Source of the DNA: Microbacterium sp. JZ31
GTDB lineage: Bacteria > Actinomycetota > Actinomycetes > Actinomycetales > Microbacteriaceae
DNA: 64,000 bases
Assembly: GCF_016805985.1 (NCBI RefSeq)
Contig: NZ_CP017661.1
Span: 1,674,001 to 1,738,000 of the forward strand
Reading direction: 5' to 3'
Under the pieces are notes generated by a model that searched no databases, was not told the origin of the DNA, and saw nothing but the letters and a program-made list of their open reading frames with translations. The position numbers were made by a program, and so were the translations under genes. This document shows, one piece after another, positions 27,045 to 36,149 of the stretch. The number at the start of each line of letters is the position of its first letter. Position 1 is the first letter of the stretch.

Positions 27045-28253
27045 ATGAGATTCACGAACACGGACGACACGGTGGACAAGGCGCTGACCGTCGGCGAGCG
27101 AGCTCTGGATGTGCTCATGATCATCGGAGGAAAGCTCCTCTGGATCGCGGTCACGATCGTCGTCTGCGCCCTCATCGCGTGGCTGCTGCGCGTGCTCGTG
27201 CGCCGCGTGGTCGACCGCATCGTGCGAGGCGCCAAGAGCAAGGCGAGGATCGACGACACTCGCGCGCTCGACAGGTCGCCGCTGGCCTCTGTGCGCCTCG
27301 TGCAGCGCACGCGCACGCTCGGCTCCATCCTGACGAACATCATCAACACGACCGTCGTGATCGTGGCGATCATCCTGATCATCAACGTGATCGACGAGAA
27401 CCTGCTCGGCTCCTTCGCGCTGATCAGCGCCGCGATCGGCGCGGGTCTCGGCTTCGGCGCGCAGAACATCGTGAAGGACGTGCTCAACGGCATCCTGATC
27501 GTCGCGGAGGATCAGATCGGCATCGGCGACGTCGTCGATCTGGGACTCGCGACCGGGGTCGTGGAGTTCGTGAGCGTGCGCATCACGCACGTGCGCGACG
27601 TGAACGGCACGCTCTGGTACGTCCGCAACGGCGAGATCACCCGCATCGGCAACATGTCGCAGGGCTGGTCACGCGTCGTGATCGACGTGGGCCTGCCGGC
27701 CGACGTGGACGTCCCCGCGGTCGAGGCGGCGCTGCTCGACACGGCCGACGAGCTCGCGAAGGACAAGCGCTGGCGCTCGCGCATCATCGACAAGCCCGAG
27801 GTGTGGGGCCTCGAGTCGGTGGCGGGCGAGACGCTCATCGTGCGTCTCGTGCTGCGGGCCAAGCCGAGCGCGAAGGACGATGTCGCCCACGAGCTGCGCA
27901 TGCGGCTGCGCGAGACGGTGAACGAGCTCGGCCACGAGCTGCCCTCGCTCGAGACCGTGACGCTCGCCGGTGCCGACGGGGCGCTGCGCGTGCGCGGCGC
28001 GAACCCGCCACGCACCGAGCCGCAGCCGATCCCGGAGCGCCCGTCGTGGCGCCCACTCGGTCGGCGCAAGAAGACGACCGACGCCGACGTCGCCCCCGTC
28101 ACCACCTCGCCCGCTCGGAACGCCCCGGCGAACTCCCTGGACGACGAGCCGATCGTCGACGGCGATCTGGATGAGACGGCCCCGTCCGCCGACGCCCCCG
28201 GTGAAGCGCCGGACGGCGACGGCGGCCACCCCGGAAAGGACCGTGCCCTGTGA
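27045..28253 (+). CDS. MscS-family mechanosensitive ion channel
   Basis: A 402-residue membrane channel that releases solutes on hypo-osmotic shock. Hydrophobic helices lie at about 25-50, 97-117 and 121-155. The third contains the Gly/Ala-rich pore-lining pattern LISAAIGAGLGFGAQNIVKDVLNG. The MscS beta domain follows (GDVVDLG...VEFVSVRITHVRDVNG). The last 80 residues form a Pro/Asp-rich cytoplasmic tail unlike the compact MscS vestibule end. It is followed by the glbO gene after a 25-nt gap, so the two may share a transcript. Confidence 0.9.
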   Translation: MRFTNTDDTVDKALTVGERALDVLMIIGGKLLWIAVTIVVCALIAWLLRVLVRRVVDRIVRGAKSKARIDDTRALDRSPLASVRLVQRTRTLGSILTNIINTTVVIVAIILIINVIDENLLGSFALISAAIGAGLGFGAQNIVKDVLNGILIVAEDQIGIGDVVDLGLATGVVEFVSVRITHVRDVNGTLWYVRNGEITRIGNMSQGWSRVVIDVGLPADVDVPAVEAALLDTADELAKDKRWRSRIIDKPEVWGLESVAGETLIVRLVLRAKPSAKDDVAHELRMRLRETVNELGHELPSLETVTLAGADGALRVRGANPPRTEPQPIPERPSWRPLGRRKKTTDADVAPVTTSPARNAPANSLDDEPIVDGDLDETAPSADAPGEAPDGDGGHPGKDRAL

Positions 28254-28278
28254 ACGAAGCGGCGAGCGGAGCCGGCGC

Positions 28279-28719
28279 ATGAGCCTGGGGATCCGGCCGG
28301 AGGGGCACGGGGAGCACCCGTCGATCACGTTCTACGAGGCGATCGGCGGCCATGAGACGTTCGTGAAGCTCGTCGACGCTTTCTACCGCGGCGTCGCGGA
28401 CGATCCGGTGCTCAAGCCGATGTACCCCGAGGAGGATCTCGGGCCTGCCAAGGAGCGACTCACGCTGTTCCTCGAGCAGTACTGGGGCGGACCGACGACC
28501 TACAGCGAGAACCGTGGCCACCCGCGGCTGCGGATGCGGCACATGCCGTTCCACGTCAACCCCGACGCGCGCGACCGCTGGCTGCAGCACATGCGCACGG
28601 CGGTCGACGAGCTCGGCCTGGCGCCGCTGCACGAGGAGACGCTGTGGGACTACTTGCAGCGCGCCGCCCACGCGATGGTCAACACGTTCGAGCCCACGCC
28701 CGGCACCTCGGCGCCCTGA
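28279..28719 (+). CDS. glbO: Group II truncated haemoglobin (GlbO type)
   Basis: A 146-residue haem protein with a 2-over-2 globin fold that binds O2 and may detoxify NO or peroxide. Diagnostic residues are Tyr36 (B10) in AFYRG, Tyr49 (CD1) in PMYPEEDL, proximal His88 in RMRHMPF and Trp101 (G8). The GGPTTYSENRGHPRLRMRH stretch is characteristic of actinobacterial trHbO. The ATG at 28279 is weakly supported by GGAG 9 nt upstream. The stop codon abuts the stop of the convergent gene with no spacer. Confidence 0.93.
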   Translation: MSLGIRPEGHGEHPSITFYEAIGGHETFVKLVDAFYRGVADDPVLKPMYPEEDLGPAKERLTLFLEQYWGGPTTYSENRGHPRLRMRHMPFHVNPDARDRWLQHMRTAVDELGLAPLHEETLWDYLQRAAHAMVNTFEPTPGTSAP

Positions 28720-29385
28720 TCAGGCGGCGCCCGTGCGCCGCACGGCGGTGAGGCCGCTCGCGGCCGGACCGCGCGAGAGCACGTGCCCGCGGTGCAGCGT
28801 GATGCGCGTCCAGCGACCCGATGTCGTGACGCGCGCGTCCTCCTCGCCCCCGATGAAGCCGAGCGAGAAGGCGGCGAAGGCCACGCCCAGCGGCAGACCG
28901 AGGAGCGCGTCATCGGGCGCGCCCCACACGTCCCCGCGGATCGCGCGCACGACGTCCTCGCCGGCGTCCGTCGGCACGCGCTCGGCGACCGCCGCGATCC
29001 CCCACTGCGCTCGCGAGGCGAGGGTCGCCGCCGCGATCCCGCCGCGCGGCTCCCAGCCCCCGCGGGGCGGCGCGACGCCCGCCCAAGCGGGTGCGAGGGC
29101 CGTCTCCGGAAGGGCGAGCGCCGTGTCCTGGTCCGTCGCCGACAGCTCGGACACGACGAGATCGCACTCGAGCTCGGGATCCGCCGCGACGATCCGCATG
29201 CCGAGCACCGTCGGCGTGCGATCGAGCAGGCCACGAGGGGCCAGCGCCGCCGTGGACATCGCGAGCACCCCGCCGGCCGCCTGCAGGCGGACGCCCTCGT
29301 CTCCGATGCGCGCCGCGCGTTGCGCGAAGGTCAGCGCGTCCCGGGCGGAGGGCGGGTCTGCGAGCACGAGGCGGGCGGTCGTCAC
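28720..29385 (-). CDS. Hypothetical protein, unknown family
   Basis: A 221-residue protein that I cannot assign. It is Ala/Val-rich with no signal peptide, zinc motif or nucleotide-binding loop. The middle contains a Trp/Gly-rich stretch (PPRGGWEPRGG near 105-115) and a hydrophobic patch near 165-180 (LGVAFAAFSLGFIGG) that could be a buried helix. The GTG start at 29385 is preceded 7 nt upstream by TAGGCT. It is divergent from tesB across only 39 nt, so the two may be co-regulated. The gene reads as normal coding DNA and is probably a conserved actinobacterial protein. Confidence 0.65.
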   Translation of the reverse strand: MTTARLVLADPPSARDALTFAQRAARIGDEGVRLQAAGGVLAMSTAALAPRGLLDRTPTVLGMRIVAADPELECDLVVSELSATDQDTALALPETALAPAWAGVAPPRGGWEPRGGIAAATLASRAQWGIAAVAERVPTDAGEDVVRAIRGDVWGAPDDALLGLPLGVAFAAFSLGFIGGEEDARVTTSGRWTRITLHRGHVLSRGPAASGLTAVRRTGAA

Positions 29386-29392
29386 TGGATCA

Positions 29393-29398
29393 AGCCTA
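29393..29398 (-). promoter_or_regulatory. Leaderless-type -10 of the gene at 28720-29385
   Basis: TAGGCT on the minus strand, 7 nt before the GTG at 29385. It lies 14 bp from the oppositely directed tesB -10. Confidence 0.45.
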
Positions 29399-29412
29399 GG
29401 CGGCGGGAAACC

Positions 29413-29418
29413 TAGACT
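29413..29418 (+). promoter_or_regulatory. Leaderless-type -10 of tesB
   Basis: TAGACT, 6 nt before the ATG at 29425, with no ribosome site between. Confidence 0.55.
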
Positions 29419-29424
29419 GGCTGG

Positions 29425-30294
29425 ATGACCGACGCCGCAGCCGCTGCCGATCCGATTGACGTGCTCCTGGACGTGCTGTCCCTCGGCGAGACCGGCGCTC
29501 GCACGAGCGAGGACATCTTCACCGCGTCGTCCCACCCGATGCCGAGCGGCCGGGTGTTCGGCGGGCAGGTGCTCGGCCAGTCGATCGTCGCCGCCTCGCG
29601 CACGCTGCCCCCGGAGCGCGCCCCTCATTCGCTGCACGGGTACTTCCTGCGGCCCGGCGATGTGCGAAAGCCCCTCACGTTCTCCGTCGACCGCATCCAC
29701 GACGGCCGGTCCTTCTCGCGTCGGCGCATCCAGGCCTTCCAGGACGGCGAGCCGATCTTCTCCGCCATCGCCTCGTTCCAGGACGAGGACCCGGGCCTCG
29801 AGCACCAGCTTCCGATGCCGGACGTCCCCGGACCGGAGGAGCTGAGCGGGCCGTCGCCGCTCGTGGCTGACCGGCCGGACGCGTCGCTGCTCCTGCGCGC
29901 CAACCCCATCGAGGTGCGCCACGTCGGCACCGACATCTACCTGTCGGTGGACGAGCGCGAGCCGCGGCAGGCGGTCTGGACCCGCCTGCGGCGCCCCATC
30001 GGGGACGACCCCGTGCTGCACCGCGCGGCGCTCGCGTACCTGACCGACTTCACGATCCAGGAGTCGGTGCTGCGTGCCCACGGCGTGCCGTGGGCCACGC
30101 CCGGCATCCGCACGGCGAGCCTCGACCACGCCATCTGGTGGCACCGCTTCGGGCGGGCGGACGAGTGGCTGCTGTACGTCCAGGAGTCGCCCAGCGCGCG
30201 CGGCGGGCGAGGACTGGCGCAGGGGCACCTCTACACCCGCGACGGCCGGCTGCTCGCGTCCGTCGCGCAGGAGGTCATGCTCCGGGTGCCCTAG
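29425..30294 (+). CDS. tesB: Acyl-CoA thioesterase II
   Basis: A double-hotdog thioesterase that hydrolyses medium- and long-chain acyl-CoA to free fatty acid and CoA. The 289-residue length is normal. The N-terminal hotdog carries GRVFGGQVLGQ near 42-52 and LHGYFLRPGD near 72-81. The C-terminal hotdog carries the conserved Asp in YLTDFTIQ near 205 and LDHAIWWHRF near 232-241. Transcription likely starts at the ATG itself. No other fatty-acid gene is adjacent; fadD lies far away at 52.9 kb. Confidence 0.93.
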   Translation: MTDAAAAADPIDVLLDVLSLGETGARTSEDIFTASSHPMPSGRVFGGQVLGQSIVAASRTLPPERAPHSLHGYFLRPGDVRKPLTFSVDRIHDGRSFSRRRIQAFQDGEPIFSAIASFQDEDPGLEHQLPMPDVPGPEELSGPSPLVADRPDASLLLRANPIEVRHVGTDIYLSVDEREPRQAVWTRLRRPIGDDPVLHRAALAYLTDFTIQESVLRAHGVPWATPGIRTASLDHAIWWHRFGRADEWLLYVQESPSARGGRGLAQGHLYTRDGRLLASVAQEVMLRVP

Positions 30295-30318
30295 GGACGC
30301 GGTCCGGCGGCCCTGCCG

Positions 30319-30756
30319 TCAGTCCGTCTGCTTCAGGCAGGCCTCGAGGGCGACCCAGCCGAGCATCGCGCACTTGATGCGCATCACGTACTTCGCGACG
30401 CCCTGGAACGCCGCGGCGTCCTCGAGCGACTCGGGCGGATCGCCGGCGCTGCGCGATCGCAGCATCGTGCGGAACTCCTCGACCCGCTCGAGCGCCTCAG
30501 CCTTCGGAGCGCCGGCGAGCATGTCCGCCATGACCGAGGCGGAGGCCATCGAGATGCTGCAGCCCTGGCCGTCCCAGACGAGCCGCTCGATGCGGCCGTC
30601 CGCACCGACCGTGACGCCCATCGTGATCTCATCGCCGCACGACGGGTTGAGCTCGTGATGGGTGTGCGCGGTCGTCGCCGGATCGCCCTTGCCCTGCGGA
30701 TTGCGCGAGTGGTCGAGGATCAGCTCGCGATACAGCTCCTCCAGCCCGGCGCTCAT
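30319..30756 (-). CDS. sufU: SufU-type Fe-S cluster assembly / zinc-dependent sulfur acceptor
   Basis: SufU accepts sulfur from the cysteine desulfurase SufS and passes it on for Fe-S assembly. The 145-residue protein has the three conserved cysteines Cys40 (NPSCGD), Cys66 (GQGCSIS) and Cys129 (IKCAMLGW) plus Asp42, the zinc-site ligand set. The 18-20 residue insert between the second and third Cys that separates SufU from IscU is consistent with the length here. It overlaps sufS by 4 nt (ATGA). SufBCD genes are not in the window. Confidence 0.93.
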   Translation of the reverse strand: MSAGLEELYRELILDHSRNPQGKGDPATTAHTHHELNPSCGDEITMGVTVGADGRIERLVWDGQGCSISMASASVMADMLAGAPKAEALERVEEFRTMLRSRSAGDPPESLEDAAAFQGVAKYVMRIKCAMLGWVALEACLKQTD

Positions 30757-32021
30757 CGGTCGGCTCCGAAGAAGGCACGCACCTCGGCGAGGGCCGCGCC
30801 GAAGCGCGCGACGTCGTCGGCCGACGTGTACACGTAGGCGCTCGCGCGGGTGGTCGCGGCGACGCCGAGCCGGCGGTGCAGCGGCTGCGCGCAGTGGTGG
30901 CCCGTGCGCACCGTGATGCCGCGGTCGTCGAGGAACTGCCCGACGTCGTGCGCATGCACGCCGTCGACCACGAAGCTCACCAGACCCGCGCGCTCGGAGC
31001 CGGCCTCCGGCCCCACGAGCGTGACGCCCGGCACCGCCGAGACGGCGTCGACGAGCAGTCCCGCCATCTCCGCCTCGTGTGCGCGCACGCGATCCATGCC
31101 GATCTCGGCCAGGTACGCGGCCGCGGCACCGAAGCCGACAGCCTGCGTCACCGGCTGGGTTCCCGCCTCGAAGCGCTGCGGCGCCGGCAGGAACTCGGCA
31201 TCGTCGATCGTCACGGTGGTGATCGTGGACCCTCCGGTGCGAGCGGGCGGCAGCTGATCCAGCAGCTCGGCGCGTCCGTAGAGTGCGCCGATCCCTGTGG
31301 GTCCGAGCATCTTGTGCGACGAGAACGCGGCGAAGTCGACGTCGAGGGCGCCGAGATCCAGCGGGAGGTGCGGCGCCGACTGGCACGCGTCCAGCACGCT
31401 CAGCGCCCCCGACTCGCGGGCGAGCTGCACGACGTCCGCGACGGGTGCGATGTACCCGGTGACGTTCGACACGTGTGCGAACGCCACGAGGCGGGTCCGC
31501 TCGCTCATCACCGCAGCCAGGTCATCCATCGACCACAGGCCGTGCTCGTCGACGGGCACCGCGCGCAGCGTCGCGCCCGTGCGGCGCGCGAGGCGCTGCC
31601 ACGGAATGAGGTTCGCGTGGTGCTCGGCCTCGGTCACGACGATCTCGTCGCCGGGCCCGAAGGCCAGCTGCGGGACGCCGAACGTCGCGGCGTCCGAGAG
31701 GCCCAGCGCGACCACGTTGAGCGCGTCGGTGGCGTTCTCGGTGAACACGATCTCGCGCTCCGCCGCGCCGACGAACCGCGCGATCCCCTCACGCGCGCCC
31801 TCGAAGGCCCAGGTGGCCTCTCCCGTCGCCATGCTGGATCCGCGATGCACGGCCGCGTACTCCGTGCGCGCGAAGTCGTCCTCGGCCGCGAGCACGGCAT
31901 CCGGACGCTGCGACGTCGCCGCCGAGTCCAGGTAGGTGCGGTCGGCGTTGTGGCGCAGGTACGGGTAGACGTCGCGGGTGAACGCGGTCGGCGTGGTGGG
32001 CGTGGTCGAAGTCGTGTTCAT
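30753..32021 (-). CDS. sufS: Cysteine desulfurase SufS (class V aminotransferase)
   Basis: A PLP enzyme that takes sulfur from cysteine as a protein persulfide. The 422-residue protein has the PLP lysine near 236 in SSHKMLGP and the catalytic Cys near 376 in RTGHHCAQPLH, the SufS (group II) form. The N-terminus is Thr/Pro-rich, then FTRDVYPYLR starts the fold. The ATG at 32021 has GGGAG about 6 nt upstream. It is coupled to sufU by ATGA overlap and so donates sulfur to it. Another desulfurase, of the NifS/IscS group, is encoded at 62.8-64.0 kb. Confidence 0.94.
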   Translation of the reverse strand: MNTTSTTPTTPTAFTRDVYPYLRHNADRTYLDSAATSQRPDAVLAAEDDFARTEYAAVHRGSSMATGEATWAFEGAREGIARFVGAAEREIVFTENATDALNVVALGLSDAATFGVPQLAFGPGDEIVVTEAEHHANLIPWQRLARRTGATLRAVPVDEHGLWSMDDLAAVMSERTRLVAFAHVSNVTGYIAPVADVVQLARESGALSVLDACQSAPHLPLDLGALDVDFAAFSSHKMLGPTGIGALYGRAELLDQLPPARTGGSTITTVTIDDAEFLPAPQRFEAGTQPVTQAVGFGAAAAYLAEIGMDRVRAHEAEMAGLLVDAVSAVPGVTLVGPEAGSERAGLVSFVVDGVHAHDVGQFLDDRGITVRTGHHCAQPLHRRLGVAATTRASAYVYTSADDVARFGAALAEVRAFFGADR

Positions 32022-32093
32022 CAGGCTCCCAGTCCGGCCGAAAGGCCGTCTTCCAGTCTCCCCCATCGGGCGGCGCTCCGGGCCGACACCACC

Positions 32094-32573
32094 TCAGCGG
32101 CGGCTGAAGGCGATCGGCTCCTCGACGTAGGGCGCCCACACGCTCCGCACCTCTTCCGGCAGCCGTGTGGGCCGGCCCGATGCGGTGTCCACCAGCACGA
32201 CGACCGCCGAGGCCCGCGCGTACTTCACCTGCGGCTCGCTGCCGACGGGGCTGAAGACTTCGTAGCAGATCTCGGCGCTCGACCCTCCGACGCGACCGAG
32301 CCACAGCTGCACGTCGAGCGGCTTCTTCTCGTAGGGCACGGGCGCGAGGTACTCGATCTCCTGCCGCGCGATGAGCGTCGCGATGGGCCCGCCGCCCTCC
32401 AGGGCGCTCGCATCGAACACCGCGGTGGGCGCCTGGTCGTCCGGATCGTCCGACACCCAGAACGCGCGCAGGCGCGCCTCCTCGAGCAGCTTGAGCATCG
32501 ACGTGTTGTTCACGTGGCCGAGTGCATCGAGGTCGCCCCAGCGGCGGTGGATCGGGATGTGGACGCGAGTCAT
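32094..32573 (-). CDS. Acyl-CoA thioesterase, 4HBT hotdog family
   Basis: A 159-residue single-hotdog protein. The 4-hydroxybenzoyl-CoA thioesterase signature is visible: RRWGDLDALGHVNNTSML near residues 10-28, with Asp and Asn in the active-site positions. The ATG at 32573 begins TRVHIPI, the usual family start; an ATG at 32582 is an alternative. Such enzymes cleave acyl-CoA or aryl-CoA thioesters; the chain type here is unknown. The neighbours on the minus strand are sufS downstream and a LysR gene upstream, both with gaps, so it may be its own unit. Confidence 0.88.
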   Translation of the reverse strand: MTRVHIPIHRRWGDLDALGHVNNTSMLKLLEEARLRAFWVSDDPDDQAPTAVFDASALEGGGPIATLIARQEIEYLAPVPYEKKPLDVQLWLGRVGGSSAEICYEVFSPVGSEPQVKYARASAVVVLVDTASGRPTRLPEEVRSVWAPYVEEPIAFSRR

Positions 32574-32619
32574 GCGATCCATTCTCCCGCCCATCCCAGG
32601 CGACCTCGCGATGCGGCCG

Positions 32620-33543
32620 TCACCAACCCCGGGGATCCGTCTCGGCCGCGACCCGGCGCAGGACGTCGATCGCGGCATGCACGCGGCGCGGGCGATGACG
32701 GGCGGCCGCGGTGAGCGCGACCGCGGAGTTCTCGAACACCTGCTCCCGGATCGGCCGGTACACGACATCGAGGCCCTCGAAGGAGCGGACGTCGCGGTGA
32801 GGGACCGCATTGACCAGGCCGAAGCCGAGGCCGCGCGCCACGAGGGAGCGGATGGTCTCCGGGCTGGACGAGCGCCAGCGCACCGTCACGTCGAGTCCCA
32901 TCGCGTGGATGCGCTCGAGCAGCAGCTCCTGGGTCGGCGGGATGTCCAGCATGATGACGGGCAGCGCCGCGAGGTCTCGCAGCGACACCGCGGGCTCGGC
33001 GGCGAGCGGCGAGTCGCCCGGCAGCAGCGCATGCAGCTCGACGTTCGCGATGTGGTGCTGCTCGAGGTCCGTCCGGCGCACCTGGCGTGCGTAGAGGATC
33101 CCGATGTCCAGGCGCCCGGTGGCCAACCGCTCCTGGATCTCCCACGGGGTGGCCTCCAGCAGCGTCAGCTCGACCTCGGGCCACGCCAGCGTCACTGCCT
33201 CCACGAGCCCCGGCAGGAAGCGGGGGCTGGCCGTGTGGATGCAGCCGACGGCGAGCGGCCCGCGCAGGCTCTCGCGCGCCTCGTCCACGGCGTCGGTGGC
33301 GTCGTCGACGGCCGCGAGGATGTCCCGCGCCCGCGCCGCGAACACCAGACCGGCCTGCGTGGGCTGGGCGCGGCGCGCGGGACCGCGCACCAGCAGGTCG
33401 GCGCCGATGGTGCGCTCGAGCTGGGACAGCGCCGCCGAGACGGTGGCCTGAGACACGTGGCACGCGACAGCGCCCGCGCCGACCGAGCCGTGGTCGAGCA
33501 CCGCCACGAAGTACTGCATCTGGCGCAGCGTGACGTCCTTCAT
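32620..33543 (-). CDS. LysR-family transcriptional regulator
   Basis: A 307-residue LysR regulator. The N-terminal winged helix spans about residues 1-60 (TLRQMQYFVAVLDHGSVGAGA, then VSQATVSAALSQLER). The effector-binding domain begins near 85 (LRGPLAVGCIHTASPRFLPG). The ATG at 33543 was preferred; a GTG at 33552 is an alternative. It is divergent from the hydrolase-transporter-DUF202 genes at 33651-36891, the usual arrangement for a LysR activator and its targets. Its effector is probably the substrate of that module. Confidence 0.93.
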   Translation of the reverse strand: MKDVTLRQMQYFVAVLDHGSVGAGAVACHVSQATVSAALSQLERTIGADLLVRGPARRAQPTQAGLVFAARARDILAAVDDATDAVDEARESLRGPLAVGCIHTASPRFLPGLVEAVTLAWPEVELTLLEATPWEIQERLATGRLDIGILYARQVRRTDLEQHHIANVELHALLPGDSPLAAEPAVSLRDLAALPVIMLDIPPTQELLLERIHAMGLDVTVRWRSSSPETIRSLVARGLGFGLVNAVPHRDVRSFEGLDVVYRPIREQVFENSAVALTAAARHRPRRVHAAIDVLRRVAAETDPRGW

Positions 33544-33650
33544 CGCCTTCACCTATGACCTTGTGAGTTTTATTCAGCTTTCGCCATGATGCGCCGCGCC
33601 CGAGACTGGTTGCAACCCGCTGGGACGCGGGAGACGTGCGAAGGAGCACC

Positions 33651-34724
33651 ATGACGAATGCCGCCGACGATCACCGGATGCGCGTGATCACCCTGGGCAC
33701 CGCGGGAGGGCCGCGCTGGTGGAAGCCGGACGGGCAGGACCGCGCCGGCATCGCGACCGCCGTGGCGGTGGGCGACCGCTTCTACCTGGTCGACGCCGGC
33801 GATGGCGTCGGACGACGCATCCGGCAGGCGGGACTCGACCTGTCGAATCTGGGTGGGATCTTCCTCACTCACCTCCACTCGGACCACACGATCGGGCTGC
33901 CGGCTCTGGCCGTCTTCGGCATGCACGAGCTGCAGGGGCGTTCGACACACCCCGTGCCCATCGTCGGCCCCGGCGACCGCGGCGCGCTGCCGCCCGTCTC
34001 GCCGCGAGCGGCCGTCGCGCCGCGCCCCGTGGCGGCCGACGACCCGACGCCGGGCACGGTCGGCCTCGTGCACGGCATCGTGCGGGCCTTCGCGACCGAC
34101 CTCAACGACCGGGTCCTCGACTCCCTCCGCCGCCATCCCTTGGAGCTCATGGATCCCCGCGACATCGCGATCCCCTCCGGGATCGGCTACCACCCGAACC
34201 TCGCGCCGACACCGGATATGGAGCCGTTCGTCGTGTTCGAGGACGACAGGGTGAGGGTCAGCGCGATCCTCGTGGAGCACCCGCCGATCGCGCCCGCCTT
34301 CGCGTTCCGCATCGATGCGGAGGAAGGCTCGGTGACGTTCTCCGGCGACACGTGCGAGACCGACAACCTCGTGCGTCTCGCGCGGGACACGGATCTGCTG
34401 CTGCACGAGGCCATCGACTTCGAGTGGGTGGACGGCCTCTACGGCGCCCGCACCGACGAGGAGGGGCGCGCTTCGCGCGACCACCACTACAAATCGCACA
34501 CGTCGGTGGAGGGTGCCTGCCGGGTTGCCGAGCGCGCGGGCGCACGCCGGCTCGCGCTGCACCACCTCGTCCCGGGTCACACCGACGCCTCGGTATGGGC
34601 ACGCGGGGAGGCGCTCCTGCCCGGGCGCTTCCTCGTGCCCGCCGACTTGGACGTCATCTCGCCGCGGCCTGACGGGCGCCGCGTCCCGACCCCGGCCCTC
34701 GAGGCCGCCTCATTCCCCGTCTGA
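33651..34724 (+). CDS. Metallo-beta-lactamase-fold hydrolase
   Basis: A 357-residue MBL-fold enzyme. The metal motif THLHSDH is near residues 74-80. Further ligands are FSGDT near 227-231 (bridging Asp) and a late His (LHHLVPGH near 303-310). The layout with a GGPRWW start and long insert near 100-165 recalls RNase Z/arylsulfatase-type MBL hydrolases, but the neighbours point to a small-molecule ester, lactone or sulfate. The ATG at 33651 follows AAGGAG at 5 nt; an in-frame GTG at 33636 is less likely. It is the first gene of the module opposite LysR. Substrate unknown. Confidence 0.88.
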   Translation: MTNAADDHRMRVITLGTAGGPRWWKPDGQDRAGIATAVAVGDRFYLVDAGDGVGRRIRQAGLDLSNLGGIFLTHLHSDHTIGLPALAVFGMHELQGRSTHPVPIVGPGDRGALPPVSPRAAVAPRPVAADDPTPGTVGLVHGIVRAFATDLNDRVLDSLRRHPLELMDPRDIAIPSGIGYHPNLAPTPDMEPFVVFEDDRVRVSAILVEHPPIAPAFAFRIDAEEGSVTFSGDTCETDNLVRLARDTDLLLHEAIDFEWVDGLYGARTDEEGRASRDHHYKSHTSVEGACRVAERAGARRLALHHLVPGHTDASVWARGEALLPGRFLVPADLDVISPRPDGRRVPTPALEAASFPV

Positions 34725-34742
34725 CCTGACAAGGAGACACCC

Positions 34743-36149
34743 ATGGATCAGCAACGGAGCGATTCCACGTCCCCCACCACCGACGCCGAGGGCCTTCAGA
34801 CCTCCCTGAACACCGTCGACATGCGGCGCATCCTGGCGTCCAGCTTCATCGGCTCGGCGATCGAGTTCTACGACTTCATGCTCTACGCGACGGCGTCGTC
34901 GATCGTGTTCAGCACGCTGTACTTCGCCGATCTCGGTCCCGGCCTGTCGCTGCTCGCCTCCTTCGCGACGCTCGCGGCCGGCTATCTCGCACGCCCGCTC
35001 GGCGGCGTGCTCTTCGGGCACTTCGGCGACCGGGTCGGACGCAAGAAGGCGCTCGTCGTCTCCATGCTCATGATGGGCGGCGTCACCGTGGTGATCGGCC
35101 TCATGCCGCCGACCGCGCAGATCGGCGCGATCGCCCCCATCTCGCTCCTGCTGCTGCGAATCGTGCAGGGCATCGCGGTCGGCGGTGAGTGGGGCGGGGC
35201 CGCGCTCATGGCCCTCGAGCACGCCCCGAAGCGCCATCGCGGGTTCGCGGCGGCGTTCGCGAACGCGGGCGGACCCGCGGGCGCGGTCCTCGCGACCCTG
35301 GTGCTCTCGCTCATGACGGTGCTCTCCGGCGATCAGTTCGCGGTGTGGGGCTGGCGCATCCCCTTCGTCCTCTCCGCAGCCCTGATCGTGGTCGGCCTTG
35401 TCATCCGGCTGCGCGTCGCCGAGACGCCTGCCTTCCAGGCGCTCGAGGCGAAGGGACAGGAGCGGCGCATGCCGATCGTGACCGTCCTGCGCCACCACCT
35501 CGCACCTGTCGCGATCGCCCTGCTCGTCACCCTGAGCGTCTACACCACCCAGTCCATCGTCACCGTGTGGGGCGTCTCGGTCGCCGTCGCGGCCGGCGAG
35601 GACCAGACGGCCGTTCTGAACTGGAAGGCCGCGGCCGCCGTCCTCACGATCGTCGTGACCTTCGCCGCCGCGCGTGTGAGCGACCGGATCGGTCGTCGTC
35701 GCGCGCTGCTGATCGGCACCACCGCGACGGCCGTCGCGGCGTTCCCCCTCGCGATGCTCGTCGGCACCGGCGAGCTGACCCAGTACGCGATCGCCATCGT
35801 GGTCGGCAACGGCATCGTGCAGGCCCTCGTGTACGGCCCGATCGCCGCGTACGTGGCCGAGCTGTTCCCGCCTGCCGTGCGCTACACCGGCGCGTCGCTC
35901 GGCTACCAGGCCGCGTCGGCGCTGGGGGCCGGGCTGACGCCCATGATCGTCTCGGCGTTCATGCTGCTGCCGACCGGAGGGCTGTGGTGGATCGGCGCGT
36001 ACTGGGCCTTCTTCGCCATCGCCGGCGCGTGCGCGGTCGTGCTGTATCGGCCCGCGTCCCAGGCCGGAGCGTCGAGCGATCGCGACACGGGCGCACACGC
36101 CTCCCGAACGTCGGCGAGTTCAGCGGCCGTGTCGGAGCCGGCGCGGTGA
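34743..36149 (+). CDS. MFS transporter, metabolite:H+ symporter (MHS) type
   Basis: A 468-residue permease with about 12 hydrophobic segments. The MHS signature GSAIEFYDFMLYATAS follows a 30-residue cytoplasmic tail, and GDRVGRKKAL is between helices 2 and 3. A charged mid-loop lies near 235-250. MHS proteins import carboxylic acids such as shikimate, citrate, proline-like or aromatic acids. AAGGAG precedes the ATG by 6-7 nt. The gene lies 18 nt after the MBL hydrolase and overlaps the first DUF202 gene by 4 nt, so it is part of the LysR-linked operon. Confidence 0.92.
   Translation: MDQQRSDSTSPTTDAEGLQTSLNTVDMRRILASSFIGSAIEFYDFMLYATASSIVFSTLYFADLGPGLSLLASFATLAAGYLARPLGGVLFGHFGDRVGRKKALVVSMLMMGGVTVVIGLMPPTAQIGAIAPISLLLLRIVQGIAVGGEWGGAALMALEHAPKRHRGFAAAFANAGGPAGAVLATLVLSLMTVLSGDQFAVWGWRIPFVLSAALIVVGLVIRLRVAETPAFQALEAKGQERRMPIVTVLRHHLAPVAIALLVTLSVYTTQSIVTVWGVSVAVAAGEDQTAVLNWKAAAAVLTIVVTFAAARVSDRIGRRRALLIGTTATAVAAFPLAMLVGTGELTQYAIAIVVGNGIVQALVYGPIAAYVAELFPPAVRYTGASLGYQAASALGAGLTPMIVSAFMLLPTGGLWWIGAYWAFFAIAGACAVVLYRPASQAGASSDRDTGAHASRTSASSAAVSEPAR

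Noticed and set aside
32035..32048. Small CGGCC-GAAA-GGCCG hairpin before sufS as a terminator or regulatory leader
   Set aside because: The 5-bp stem is too short and there is no U-tract; it may be chance in GC-rich DNA.
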